Shown: piece after piece, positions 8,525 through 17,909 of the stretch
How positions within the stretch are numbered: position 1 is the stretch's first letter
How the letters are laid out: every line of letters begins with the position of its first letter
Origin: EW11 sp035765635
Lineage (GTDB): Bacteria; Verrucomicrobiota; Verrucomicrobiia; Opitutales; Opitutaceae
Reading direction: 5' to 3'
Assembly (NCBI GenBank): GCA_035765635.1
Contig: DASTWZ010000010.1
Span: 1-64,000, forward strand
DNA length: 64,000 nt
Made by a program: the position numbers and the translations under genes
The notes under the pieces: generated by a model
Seen by the model: the letters and a program-made list of their open reading frames with translations, nothing else
The model's database searches: none
What the model was told of the DNA's origin: nothing

Positions 8525-9480
8525 TTGTCCAAAAAGAATCCACGTTGCTTCTCGGAAATCGGCAGCGCGGCACGTTCCATCACCTTCAGAAGATCCTCCC
8601 AGATCGCACGCTTAGAACGATTTGTCGGATTCCGAAGGATGTACGACGGATGGTAGGTCACCATGACCGGCTTTCCGGCAAACAGTTTCCACTGGCTGCG
8701 GATTTCGCCGAGCGTCTTGAAGCTGCCGGCGCCGAGCAGGCCCTGCGTCGCGGTCGAACCGAGCGCGACGACGAAGTCGGGATTCACGATCTCCAACTGC
8801 GCCTTCAGATACGGCAAACAGTAAGCCATTTCGTCCGGCGTCGGCGGGCGATTTCCGACCTGCTCGCCGTTCGCATTCAACGGCAATTCGGGCCGCCAAT
8901 TCATAATATTGCCGATGTAAACCTGCTCTCGGCTGAGGCCCATTGCCTGAATCATTTTCGTCAACAATTGCCCGGCAGGGCCGACAAAGGGCTCCCCTTT
9001 TTCCTCTTCGTCCGCCCCGGGCGCTTCGCCACAAAAAAAGATCTTCGCATCAAGTGAACCCACGCCCAACACGATCTTCTTCCCAGGGCGAACATGAGCG
9101 CGGCAGACCGGATCTTCCGATACAGTTTTCAGGAGGGCATCCCACCTCGTTTTTTTATCGCCTTCGGGCAACACGACCACCGGCGGTGGCGGAAATGCCG
9201 CCAAGTCCTTTGGGGCGGCTGGCACGAGCGCCCCGCCAGAGGCGCCGGCAGCGGCCCCTGCGGAGGCGGCGGACGCGACAGCCGGAGCTGGGTTTGTCGC
9301 TGGGGCACGCTTCGTTAGCACCGCTTTTGTCGGCACGGGTGCCGCCGCAGGTGCGCCTTTATTTTTCCTCATTGCCTGCCGCAAGGCATTCAAACTTTCC
9401 TCCGAAACCACGACTTCCCTCACTCCACTCGCCTTCAGGCGGCAGAGTTCGTCGGTGATGGCTTGGAGCGAAGCGCGCAT
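8521..9480 (-). CDS. Family-4-like uracil-DNA glycosylase
   Basis: Removes uracil from DNA to start base-excision repair, judging by the family. The catalytic domain (~110-319) has motif GEAPGADEE at 151-159 and the HPSY motif at 277-280. Residues ~40-105 form an Ala/Pro-rich linker after a short helical N-terminus. Family 4 enzymes normally hold a 4Fe-4S cluster with four Cys. Here only C126 and C221 remain: the second Cys of the CxxC pair is H129, and W195 stands in the NIMNWRP segment where Cys is usual. The cluster is therefore probably altered or lost. It lies 8 bp after ribE and overlaps opgG. Confidence 0.9.
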   Translation of the reverse strand: MRASLQAITDELCRLKASGVREVVVSEESLNALRQAMRKNKGAPAAAPVPTKAVLTKRAPATNPAPAVASAASAGAAAGASGGALVPAAPKDLAAFPPPPVVVLPEGDKKTRWDALLKTVSEDPVCRAHVRPGKKIVLGVGSLDAKIFFCGEAPGADEEEKGEPFVGPAGQLLTKMIQAMGLSREQVYIGNIMNWRPELPLNANGEQVGNRPPTPDEMAYCLPYLKAQLEIVNPDFVVALGSTATQGLLGAGSFKTLGEIRSQWKLFAGKPVMVTYHPSYILRNPTNRSKRAIWEDLLKVMERAALPISEKQRGFFLDK

Positions 9481-9488
9481 AAGAGGTT

Positions 9489-10091
9489 TCAGGATCGCGA
9501 CAAATAAGGAAGCGCGAGCTTCTCGACGTACTTTCCGAGCAAGTCGAATTCCAAATTCACCGGATCGCCCGCCTTCTTAACCCGGAGATTAGTCACGCTG
9601 AGGGTGTGCGGGATAAGCCACACGGCGAACGCGTCGCCATCGACTTCGGCGACGGTCAATGAAATCCCATCGATCGCGACGCTGCCTTTGTGCACCACGT
9701 ACCGACCGCTGCCTTCAGGACCGCGGATCCGCAAATAATGATCGGAGCCGCGCTGCTCGAATATCTCGATAAGCCCCAGCCCATCGATGTGTCCGCTGAC
9801 GAAATGCCCCCCGACTTTTCCGTCGAACCGCAAGCTACGCTCGAGATTCACCGGGGCGCCCGGCTCCACAACCGAGAAACTCGTGAGCCGGCGCGTCTCT
9901 TCAAGCACGTCGAACTCCAACGCCGAATCGCTGAACCGAACCACCGTGAGGCAGCATCCATTCACCGCGATACTGTCGCCGATCGCCACGTCGGCCAACG
10001 CCAGCTTCGCGTGAACGCGCAAACGCCATCCCTGCGCCGCGGGCGTGAAACTATCGACCGTGCCTGCTTCTTCGATGATTCCTGTGAACAT
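9489..10091 (-). CDS. ribE: Riboflavin synthase, alpha chain
   Basis: Converts two molecules of 6,7-dimethyl-8-ribityllumazine to riboflavin in the last step of the pathway. The start at 10091 gives the classic MFTGIIEEAG N-terminus and 200 aa, the family norm. Two homologous lumazine-binding halves are visible, each with a GDSIAVNGCCLTV or GSVAIDGISLTV segment and a GGHFVSGHIDG motif in the first. No other riboflavin gene is nearby, and no FMN riboswitch is apparent in the 107-bp gap upstream. The open frame extends to 10637, but that part is a shadow of the PDZ protein gene. Confidence 0.95.
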   Translation of the reverse strand: MFTGIIEEAGTVDSFTPAAQGWRLRVHAKLALADVAIGDSIAVNGCCLTVVRFSDSALEFDVLEETRRLTSFSVVEPGAPVNLERSLRFDGKVGGHFVSGHIDGLGLIEIFEQRGSDHYLRIRGPEGSGRYVVHKGSVAIDGISLTVAEVDGDAFAVWLIPHTLSVTNLRVKKAGDPVNLEFDLLGKYVEKLALPYLSRS

Positions 10092-10198
10092 AAGATACCT
10101 GGCTACGAAGATAGACGAATCGCCTTCTGGCAAACTACGGCTGCGGCCGCGCGAGATTCCAACCCGAACACCTCGCGACCGACGCGCTCGAGATTCCG

Positions 10199-11584
10199 TC
10201 ACTTCAATTTTACACGAAGCACGGCGGTTTCCCCGCCATGGCTGATCAACATCACGAATTCCGACCGCGAGCTGTCCTTCTCGATTGTATCCAGTTTCTG
10301 GATCGCCTCGGCGAACGTCTTGATTTCCACACCGTCGATTTCGCGAATCCAATCCTCGGCCCGCAGTCCCGCCGCTGCCGCTGGGCTGTTGCTCTTTACG
10401 AAATGCACGACGACTCCCGTGCTCTCGGATTGCTTCACTTGGTTGGCCACGGCATCGATGTACAAGAACTCGCGAACGGTGAATCCGAGCTTCTCGAAAT
10501 ATTTCCGATCCGCTTCGCGCAAAATTTTCGGCTCCTCTTCGAGCGTGGCCGTGACGTCGAGCTTCTGTCCGTTGCGCAGAACGCCAAGAGCGAGCTTGCT
10601 GCCAATTTTGCGAAGCGCGATCTCGCGCTCGAGCCACGCCACGACGGACCGAGGCGGCGTCAGATGAGGCAGCGGCTCGCCGTCGAGACTCACGATGATA
10701 TCGCGATTCTTCAGCCCAGCTTTGTCCGCCGGACCTTCGTCCAATACCTCGCTGACGACCACGGCAGACCGATTTTCCAATTGGAGAAATTTCGCAACGT
10801 CCGGCGGCAGCGGTTGCACGGCCATGACGCCCAGCCAGGGATTGGGTCGGCCAAATATATTCAGAGGCACTCGGCTCAAATAAGGCAGCACGTCCGAAGC
10901 GAAGCGAAAAACCCGCGTCTCGTCAGGGCTGAGCAAAAGGACCTGCGAACCGCGCTCCGTCCTCGAATATTGAATAAAGCTTTCACCGAAACCCGCCTGC
11001 CCTAACCCCACAAATGAGCCATCGGCGGAAAAGACCGGTAGTTGCGGTCCGGATACAAAACCGGTCGCCACCGCTGTGAGCTGCGGCAGCTTTGTCACGT
11101 AGGCGATCTTCTGCGAAAGCAGGACTGGACGGAATTCCTCGTCCTTCCCTCGGAACGCGAAGCCCCATACCTCATCACCCAAGTCAGGCGCCTTGCCGTC
11201 CTTCGTGACAAAGTCTGTCACCGGCGTCCATTCGCGTCCGGCGGTCCGTTCAGCTCGAATAAAGTGCCAGCCGCTAGCCGCATCGAAGCCGAGGTATTCG
11301 GCTTTTACGTAATCGCTGACGAGCCCACCCGGCGAATACACTTTGAAGTCCTTCAGCTCCGAAGGCGGCAGAAAGGTGGGAATCGAAGTACCGGCGATGA
11401 TGATCGTGCCTTCCCGGTCGATCACCAAGCCGCCCGTGATCGTCGGCCGCCGCTCGACCTCAGACTGCACATAAAACTCAACCGCGACCGCGCATTTAAC
11501 GCGCTCCTGCAGAAGGTCGCGGAGCCCCGCCGAAAGGCTGGAGGCGACGCCGACGAAGATAAGGCACCAAAATCCGATTCGCAT
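10199..11584 (-). CDS. Catalytically dead HtrA-like PDZ protein
   Basis: A 461-aa exported protein (signal peptide 1-20) with a trypsin-like domain followed by two PDZ domains, the layout of HtrA/DegP. The catalytic residues are missing: the His region reads IAGTSIPTF, the Asp region SGWHFIRAE, and the GNSGGP loop is replaced by VSGPQLPVF. The PDZ signatures (SEVLDEGPADKAGLKNRD, SNSPAAAAGLRAEDWI) are intact. It lies directly behind active htrA, which suggests duplication and conversion to a binding or adaptor subunit. The start chosen is the ATG at 11584; a TTG at 11590 would overlap the htrA stop. Confidence 0.88.
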   Translation of the reverse strand: MRIGFWCLIFVGVASSLSAGLRDLLQERVKCAVAVEFYVQSEVERRPTITGGLVIDREGTIIIAGTSIPTFLPPSELKDFKVYSPGGLVSDYVKAEYLGFDAASGWHFIRAERTAGREWTPVTDFVTKDGKAPDLGDEVWGFAFRGKDEEFRPVLLSQKIAYVTKLPQLTAVATGFVSGPQLPVFSADGSFVGLGQAGFGESFIQYSRTERGSQVLLLSPDETRVFRFASDVLPYLSRVPLNIFGRPNPWLGVMAVQPLPPDVAKFLQLENRSAVVVSEVLDEGPADKAGLKNRDIIVSLDGEPLPHLTPPRSVVAWLEREIALRKIGSKLALGVLRNGQKLDVTATLEEEPKILREADRKYFEKLGFTVREFLYIDAVANQVKQSESTGVVVHFVKSNSPAAAAGLRAEDWIREIDGVEIKTFAEAIQKLDTIEKDSSRSEFVMLISHGGETAVLRVKLK

Positions 11585-11586
11585 AT

Positions 11587-12921
11587 TCAAGGTTTGAATA
11601 CATACAGCGCGACCCGCCGATGGCGCCGCGCTTCCACCAAAATCGCCTCGGGCTTCGCCGCGAACGCCTCGTATTCGCGCTTGGCCGTATCGAGAGTATC
11701 GATCGCGCTCTTGTTCAATTTGATGATGACATCTCCCTGTGTGATGCCGCTCACTGCGGCGGGATAACCGGCCTGTACACCGACCACGAGGAGTCCGGAG
11801 CTGTCAGGCAGTTGATGCTCGCGAGCGTAGGCGCGTGAAACTTTTTGCACGCTCAGTCCCCATTTTTCAAAAACCCACTCTTCGCCATGCCGGCTCTCGA
11901 GGACTTCAGTCGTCACGGCAAGCAACAGTTTCTGGTCGCCACGTTTCACGGAGAATTTGAGCGTGGAACCGACCGAGGCGCGCGCGATGAGATTTTGAAT
12001 AGGCGGCAGTTGCTCCGGGAAACGTCCGTCGACTGCCTTGCCCTCGATCGCGAGAACGATGTCGCCCGCGCGCAGTCCGGCTTTTGCCGCCGGCGAGGCA
12101 GGGTCAACGCTATCGATCAGCATCCCGGTCCCCTGCTGTAGCGAATAGAATGTTTCCAAATCCTGCAGCGCGCCCGGCACGATGCCGACGTAGCTGCGCA
12201 CGATTTTTCCGTCGTGAACGAGATCGGCCATGATTGTCTTGGCGACGCTCGACGGAATCGCGAAAGCGAGATTGTCCGCACCGACGTAGGCGCGCGAATT
12301 GATGCCAATCACGCTGCCATCCTCTGTCACAAGAGGACCCCCGGAATTGCCGGGATTGATCGCAGCATCGGTTTGCAGCCAGGTGTTGAACAATCCGGTT
12401 TCATAGCCACGAACACCTGACGTATCCTCGAAGTGGCGACGGTTATTCGAAATGATTCCTCGCGTCACGGTGCGCGTAAGCCCATGCGGCGTCCCGACAG
12501 CGTAAACGGTTTCTCCGGGATACAGTTGATCCGAATCGCCGAATTTCGCGTGCGTGAACTTGAGATGGCGGCGTTTCACCTCAGCCAAATCGATCCGCAA
12601 AACTGCCAGATCTGTCCAATGATCCCAACCCACCAAGCTCGCGCCGACTCGCTCGAGATTGGCGAGGGTCACGTTCACATCCACGGCGCGGGGACTGACG
12701 ACATGCGCGTTCGTCAAAATCAATCCGTCTTCACTCAATACAACGCCCGAGCCGATGCTGGCTGTATAACGTTTCGCGCCCTCTTCAAACGTGAGTTCGC
12801 GCACATCGATGCGGACCACCGCGTCGAGCAGCCGATTGAACCCCGCGGACATTTTGCTCGTCGCCGCGCTCGCCGTACCGGCGCACAGGAACGCGAGCAG
12901 AAAACCGGATGTCCAAAGCAT
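11587..12921 (-). CDS. HtrA/DegP-type periplasmic serine protease
   Basis: A 444-aa periplasmic quality-control protease. The signal peptide (1-19) ends TASA. The catalytic triad is H73 (NAHVV), D104 (TDLAVL) and S193 in GNSGGP, followed by two PDZ domains, the first with SVDPASPAAKAGLRAGD and the second starting near residue 375. The start at 12921 gives a clean signal peptide; the open frame continues to 14295 only as an antisense shadow of leuS. The gene is 78 bp from and divergent to leuS, and begins the long minus-strand run ending with opgH. Confidence 0.94.
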   Translation of the reverse strand: MLWTSGFLLAFLCAGTASAATSKMSAGFNRLLDAVVRIDVRELTFEEGAKRYTASIGSGVVLSEDGLILTNAHVVSPRAVDVNVTLANLERVGASLVGWDHWTDLAVLRIDLAEVKRRHLKFTHAKFGDSDQLYPGETVYAVGTPHGLTRTVTRGIISNNRRHFEDTSGVRGYETGLFNTWLQTDAAINPGNSGGPLVTEDGSVIGINSRAYVGADNLAFAIPSSVAKTIMADLVHDGKIVRSYVGIVPGALQDLETFYSLQQGTGMLIDSVDPASPAAKAGLRAGDIVLAIEGKAVDGRFPEQLPPIQNLIARASVGSTLKFSVKRGDQKLLLAVTTEVLESRHGEEWVFEKWGLSVQKVSRAYAREHQLPDSSGLLVVGVQAGYPAAVSGITQGDVIIKLNKSAIDTLDTAKREYEAFAAKPEAILVEARRHRRVALYVFKP

Positions 12922-12999
12922 AACAACTCGCGAGGCCCGGCGAAATTTTCGCGGCGTTGACGGTGCTGATGATTCCTTCAAAGTGGCGGGTTTCCTCCG

Positions 13000-15585
13000 A
13001 TGGCAACGCATTGCAAAGAGTACGACTTTTCTCAAATCGAGCGGCATTGGCAAACCGTTTGGGAAAACCAACACACGTTTCGCGCCGGCACCGATCAGTC
13101 GAAGCCGAAATTCTACGCGCTCGACATGTTTCCGTACCCTTCCGGGGCGGGCCTGCACATCGGACATCCCGAAGGCTACACGGCCACGGATATCATCGCG
13201 CGGGCCAAGCGCGCGCAGGGTTTCAATGTTCTCCACCCGATGGGCTGGGATGCATTTGGCCTGCCAGCGGAGCAACACGCGGTACGAACGGGCAAGCATC
13301 CCGCGAGCAACACGCAGGAGAACATCGCGAATTTTCGCCGGCAACTGAAGTCTCTCGGCTTCTCCTACGACTGGGATCGTGAAATCGACACGACGAATCC
13401 CAAGTACTTCAAATGGACCCAGTGGATTTTCCTGCAGTTGTTCAAACGCGGTCTGGCCTACGTCGATGAGCGGCCCGTGTGGTGGTGCCCGGAGCTGCGC
13501 ACTGTCCTGGCCAACGAAGAAGTCGTCGACGGCAAATCCGAAGTCGGCGGTTTTCCGGTAGAGCGTCGCAATCTCCGCCAGTGGGTGTTGCGCATCACCG
13601 CTTATGCTGAGCGGCTGCTCGCGGATTTGAAAGACGTCGACTGGCCGGACTCGACGAAACGCATGCAGGAGGCGTGGATCGGTCGGAGCGAAGGCGCGGA
13701 GTTGCTCTTCCCGTTGGAAAATACCGCGCTGGGCGATCTGAAAGTTTTCACGACGCGCCCCGACACGCTGTTCGGCGCGACTTACATGGTGATCGCGCCA
13801 GAACACCCATTGGTCGACAGCCTGACGACTCCGGCTCAGCGCGAGGCAGTCGATGCGTACCGCAAGAAAGCCGCAGCCAAAAGCGATCTGGAACGCACAG
13901 ACCTGGCCAAAGACAAGAGCGGTGTTTTCAGCGGATCGTTCGCCATCAATCCCATCAACGGGCATCGCCTCCCCATCTGGATCGCCGATTACGTGCTCAT
14001 GGGATACGGCACCGGCGCGATCATGGCCGTGCCGGCGCACGACGAGCGCGATTATGAATTCGCGCAGCAATATGAGTTGCCGATCGTTCAAGTGATCGAG
14101 CCTGCCGAACCTTCGAACAATGGTTCGTCTCCAAAACTTCCCTACACCGGCGACGGCAAACTGATTCATTCCGAGGGCTACAGCGGCCTCGATTGGCGTG
14201 AAGCGAAGAAGCAGATCACCGCGGCGTTGCACGAAAAACAACGCGGCAAAGCCACGGTGAATTACAAGCTGCGCGACTGGTTGTTCTCGCGCCAACGCTA
14301 CTGGGGCGAGCCATTTCCCATCGCGTGGGTGAGCGAAGCTGACTACACGAAAGCGCGGCAGCTCCGCCCACAGGATTTTCCCGAGCAGGCCGTGACGTAC
14401 ACGTCAGAAGGCGTGACGCACTACGCGCTGCCACTGCCGCCGAAAGCTCTGCCGCTGGAGTTGCCCGAAACACAAAGTTATCTGCCGAGCGGCACCGGCG
14501 AAAGCCCTCTGGCAAACGTCACCGATTGGCTGGATATCTGGCTCAACGCCGAAACCGGTGAATCGCTTCCCGCAACGCAGCCGAAGCCTGTAGGTGAATC
14601 ATGGATACGCGCGCGCCGTGAAACGAACACGATGCCGCAATGGGCCGGCTCATGTTGGTATTACCTGCGCTTTATCGATCCGAAAAATCCAAACGCGATC
14701 GCGGATCCCAAGCTGCTGAAATATTGGGGCGTGCCCGATCTCTATGTCGGCGGCGCCGAGCATGCGGTGCTGCATCTGCTCTACGCGCGCTTTTGGCACA
14801 AAGTGCTGTTCGATGCCGGTGTCGTGCCACAGGCCGAGCCGTTCAAGAAGTTGTTTCACCAAGGCATCATTCTCGGCGAAGACGGCGAAAAAATGTCGAA
14901 GAGCCGCGGCAACGTGGTAAATCCCGACGCGATCATCACTTCGCACGGTGCCGATGCGCTGCGGCTCTATCTCATGTTCCTCGGGCCGCTCGAGGCGATG
15001 AAGCCGTGGAATCCGCGGAATATCGAAGGCGTTTTCCGTTTCCTTCAGAAAATCTGGCGTGAGTGCATCGCCGAAGACGGCGCTGTCAGTAACAAGATTT
15101 CGGATACAGCATCCGACTCTGCGGAACTCACGAAGCTGCTTCACGAGACGATCAAAAAAGTCACTGACGATATCGAGAGCCTCCGTCTAAACACGGCGAT
15201 CTCGCAAATGATGATCTTCGCGAACGCGCTGCAGAAAGCTCCGACGACTAGCCGGGCTACAGTGAGCGCATTTCTGCAACTGCTCGCGCCGTTTGCGCCG
15301 CATTTTGCCGAGGAACTTTGGGCGCGACTGGGCCACACCGGCTCGATCCTCGATGCCGCGTGGCCGAAGTACGATGCCTCCAAACTCGTCGCTTCAGAAG
15401 TGAAGCTCGTCGTTCAGGTAAACGGAAAGCACCGTGGCGAAATCCTTGTGGCCGTTGGCACGTCGCAGGACGAGGCCGTGAAGCTGGCTGGCCAAAACCC
15501 GAGGGTACAACCGCACGTCGAGGGCAAAACAGTCCGTCGCGTGGTTTTCGTCCCCGGAAAGATCCTCAATATAGTCGTCGAATAG
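13000..15585 (+). CDS. leuS: Leucyl-tRNA synthetase
   Basis: Class I aminoacyl-tRNA synthetase of the normal bacterial length (861 aa) that charges tRNA-Leu. HIGH is at residues 53-56 and KMSKS at 631-635. Between them are the CP1 editing domain (TTRPDTLFGATYMVIAPEHP) and the WYYLRFIDPKNP segment. The C-terminal anticodon-binding and LeuS-specific domains are complete. It is a single gene with its own promoter region shared with divergent htrA, and it runs tail to tail with dinB 22 bp away. Confidence 0.98.
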   Translation: MATHCKEYDFSQIERHWQTVWENQHTFRAGTDQSKPKFYALDMFPYPSGAGLHIGHPEGYTATDIIARAKRAQGFNVLHPMGWDAFGLPAEQHAVRTGKHPASNTQENIANFRRQLKSLGFSYDWDREIDTTNPKYFKWTQWIFLQLFKRGLAYVDERPVWWCPELRTVLANEEVVDGKSEVGGFPVERRNLRQWVLRITAYAERLLADLKDVDWPDSTKRMQEAWIGRSEGAELLFPLENTALGDLKVFTTRPDTLFGATYMVIAPEHPLVDSLTTPAQREAVDAYRKKAAAKSDLERTDLAKDKSGVFSGSFAINPINGHRLPIWIADYVLMGYGTGAIMAVPAHDERDYEFAQQYELPIVQVIEPAEPSNNGSSPKLPYTGDGKLIHSEGYSGLDWREAKKQITAALHEKQRGKATVNYKLRDWLFSRQRYWGEPFPIAWVSEADYTKARQLRPQDFPEQAVTYTSEGVTHYALPLPPKALPLELPETQSYLPSGTGESPLANVTDWLDIWLNAETGESLPATQPKPVGESWIRARRETNTMPQWAGSCWYYLRFIDPKNPNAIADPKLLKYWGVPDLYVGGAEHAVLHLLYARFWHKVLFDAGVVPQAEPFKKLFHQGIILGEDGEKMSKSRGNVVNPDAIITSHGADALRLYLMFLGPLEAMKPWNPRNIEGVFRFLQKIWRECIAEDGAVSNKISDTASDSAELTKLLHETIKKVTDDIESLRLNTAISQMMIFANALQKAPTTSRATVSAFLQLLAPFAPHFAEELWARLGHTGSILDAAWPKYDASKLVASEVKLVVQVNGKHRGEILVAVGTSQDEAVKLAGQNPRVQPHVEGKTVRRVVFVPGKILNIVVE

Positions 15586-15607
15586 AGACGGAAAACACGC
15601 CGGGGTC

Positions 15608-16828
15608 TCACATCCCTGGGCGTTGAAATCCTTCCATGCCGCGGTCTTTGCGCCGCGGCTTTTCATTTGGATTGCCCAGTTGTCCGGCCCGTTGAACGAC
15701 ATCCTCTCCTCGCAAGGCCTTCAATGCATCGATGGTCGCGGCGAGGCGCTTCCGCTTGTCGGTCTCCTCGCTGAAAATCTCGAGCTGCTCCGGCTGATCG
15801 TCGACGCCCGAAAGTTTGACACTGACCAGGCGCAACGCGCTACGCCGTTTCCATGCCTGTCGCAGAAGTTTGGATACAAATGGATAAAAGGGTGCTTCGA
15901 GTTCGGTGGCTTCGCCGAGCGAGTGAGCCGCTGAATTCTGTTCAAAGTTTGAATATCTCACTTTGATGGTGAGCGTGCGCACGCGTTTTCCGTCTGCGCG
16001 CACTTTGCGCATGAGTTCATCGAGCATGCGTTTGGCGATTTTTTCGATTTCTCCGAAATCCGAAATATCGGCGCCGAAGGTTTCTTGCTGCGAATAGGAC
16101 TTCGCCTCGCCGGGATCGATGTCCACCACCCGATCGTCTTCGCCTCGGGCTCGGGCCAACATTTCGCGCCAACCGGAACCAAATAGCTCATGAAGCTCGT
16201 CTTCGCTTCGCTCGAACAAATCCGAAACGAATTTGATGCCGCGGGAATTTAGAAATTCCTCGGTCTTCGTTCCCACGCCCGGCAATTTTCCGATCGAAAG
16301 TGGAAACAAAAACTCCGCCTCTTCGCCGGGACGTACGACGACGAAACCGCGGGGCTTGCGGAGTTTGCTCGCGATCGCGGCGACCAGCTTGTTGCTCGCG
16401 ATTCCGAACGAAACAGTAATTCCCAGTTGCTCCCAGATTCGGCCCTGTAAATTCGAAATGGCTGCCTCGATCTCGGGAAGTGTGCGGAAGCGGCAAGGCT
16501 CGATATCCATATATCCCTCGTCGATGGAATTTCGTTCGACGAGCGGCGTGACCTGTTCGCAAAGATCGAACAGTCGTTTGGAGTATTGAGAATATAATCC
16601 CGATGTATGTCCGACGATGATCAGATCCGGGCAAACTTTTCGCGCCCGCGTGGTCGGCATCGGCGTATAGACACCGCAAGCTCGGGCTTCATAGCTCGCG
16701 GAGGAAATAATCCCGCGCTGGCGACCACCGACAGCGACCTTCTTGCCGCGCAATTCCGGATGCAGCGCCTGCTCGACCGAGACGAAGAACGCGTCGGCAT
16801 CGAGATGAACGATGGTCGGAAGAGTCAC
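15608..16828 (-). CDS. dinB: DNA polymerase IV (Y family)
   Basis: Error-prone translesion DNA polymerase. The metal ligands are visible: D10 in HLDADAFF and D103/E104 in SIDEGYMDIE. The helix-hairpin-helix thumb (LPGVGTKTEEFLNSRG) and the C-terminal little-finger domain follow. The start is GTG at 16828, 9 codons before the first catalytic Asp. At 406 aa it is somewhat longer than E. coli DinB because of a polar tail. I see no C-terminal beta-clamp motif that I would call with confidence, and no LexA box upstream. Confidence 0.94.
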   Translation of the reverse strand: MTLPTIVHLDADAFFVSVEQALHPELRGKKVAVGGRQRGIISSASYEARACGVYTPMPTTRARKVCPDLIIVGHTSGLYSQYSKRLFDLCEQVTPLVERNSIDEGYMDIEPCRFRTLPEIEAAISNLQGRIWEQLGITVSFGIASNKLVAAIASKLRKPRGFVVVRPGEEAEFLFPLSIGKLPGVGTKTEEFLNSRGIKFVSDLFERSEDELHELFGSGWREMLARARGEDDRVVDIDPGEAKSYSQQETFGADISDFGEIEKIAKRMLDELMRKVRADGKRVRTLTIKVRYSNFEQNSAAHSLGEATELEAPFYPFVSKLLRQAWKRRSALRLVSVKLSGVDDQPEQLEIFSEETDKRKRLAATIDALKALRGEDVVQRAGQLGNPNEKPRRKDRGMEGFQRPGM

Positions 16829-16888
16829 GCTCTAAATTGTCATAGCGATGCCATCCAATGCAACGAGGCACGCCGCAATTCATCGAAC

Positions 16889-17806
16889 TCACGAACCCAC
16901 GTGCAGGTACGAGTGCCGTTCGATGTAGTCCTTCACATAGTTGCCGAAAGCCGCCTTGAGCTTCAGCGTTGTCGTACCCGAGCCAATTTTGAAATTAACA
17001 TCATCGATCCGGCGAATCGGTGTGATGTCCTTCGTGGTGGAAAGAATGAATGCCTCTGTCATCGACGGGAGCTCCGATGGTGATACGGTCTCTTCGCGGA
17101 CGCTTACGCCGGCCGCAGGCGCGACTTTTTCGATTAGAATTTGGCGAGTGATGCCGGCGAGAATTCCGGCGGAAAGCGGCGGCGTGATCACCGCGCCGTC
17201 TTTAACAAATGCGATATTGCTCACTGCGGCCTCGGTGATTTCGCCGCGAAGATTGCAGATCACAACCTCGTCAGCGCCTCGAGCGCGTGCTTCGCGAAGA
17301 CAAAGTATATTGTTGAGATAGTTTCCAGTCTTCCATGCGGGATTCAGCGCATCTGGAGCATTACGCTTGAGATCGCGCGCAATGGACAGCGTCAGGCCCT
17401 CTTCGAATTTCGCTGCAGAATAGAGTTTATTCTCCTGGACCAAGAGGACGTAGGAGGCGCGTTCTGCGAAGGCGGTGTCCAGGCCGATCGCTCCTTCTCC
17501 GCGCGACAATTGTAGTCTCACGTACACTTCCGCGGCGGACTTCGTGTGTTTTCGGAATGCCGCCACGGTCTTCTTGATCTCGGTCAAGATGACATCCGGC
17601 GTGAATGGAATTTCGAAATACAATGCCTGGGCTGAGCGTTGCAGCCTGGCCCAATGCTCTTCCCAGGCGAATAAAACGCCCTCGTAGGTGCGCCAAACTT
17701 CATAAATGGCATCGCCATAAAGAAAGCCGCGGTTCAGCGGAGAAATCGAAGGTTCCGCGGCATCATGAAGCCTGCCGTTGGTATTTGCCTGAACGAACGC
17801 GCACAT
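16889..17806 (-). CDS. Class IV PLP aminotransferase (IlvE/DAAT type)
   Basis: Fold-type IV PLP enzyme of 305 aa. The lysine that binds PLP is K159 in NPAWKTGNYL. The N-terminal ISPLNRGFLYGDAIYEVWRTYEG and the C-terminal ILAGITRQILIEK phosphate-binding region fit the branched-chain, D-amino-acid aminotransferase and aminodeoxychorismate lyase group. Sequence alone does not settle which one it is. The start at 17806 fits the family; the open frame continues upstream to 18016 through the terminator, so that extension is not real. It starts 61 bp after dinB on the same strand. Confidence 0.9.
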   Translation of the reverse strand: MCAFVQANTNGRLHDAAEPSISPLNRGFLYGDAIYEVWRTYEGVLFAWEEHWARLQRSAQALYFEIPFTPDVILTEIKKTVAAFRKHTKSAAEVYVRLQLSRGEGAIGLDTAFAERASYVLLVQENKLYSAAKFEEGLTLSIARDLKRNAPDALNPAWKTGNYLNNILCLREARARGADEVVICNLRGEITEAAVSNIAFVKDGAVITPPLSAGILAGITRQILIEKVAPAAGVSVREETVSPSELPSMTEAFILSTTKDITPIRRIDDVNFKIGSGTTTLKLKAAFGNYVKDYIERHSYLHVGS

Positions 17807-17845
17807 GGTCAGCGAGCCTACGCATTTTGACCGCGCCGCAAGGGC

Positions 17846-17880
17846 AAAAAAAAGGGCCCCGGGGCACGACCCCCGGGGCC
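17846..17880 (-). terminator. Rho-independent terminator of the HTH gene
   Basis: On the minus strand a very GC-rich stem (GGCCCCGGGG pairing with CCCCGGGGCC, short loop) is followed by eight T residues. It lies 30 bp after the stop of the 135-aa HTH gene and 40 bp before the aminotransferase start, so it separates the two. Confidence 0.92.
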
Positions 17881-17909
17881 ACAAACACACAAAAAGCGGC
17901 TGACGGAAA

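Noticed and set aside
9489..10637. A 382-aa frame including riboflavin synthase
   Set aside because: The first ~180 residues are a basic, Arg-rich shadow of the PDZ gene. The family start is at 10091.
11587..14295. A 902-aa minus-strand frame starting inside leuS
   Set aside because: Only the part from 12921 is htrA with a proper signal peptide. The rest is an antisense shadow of leuS.
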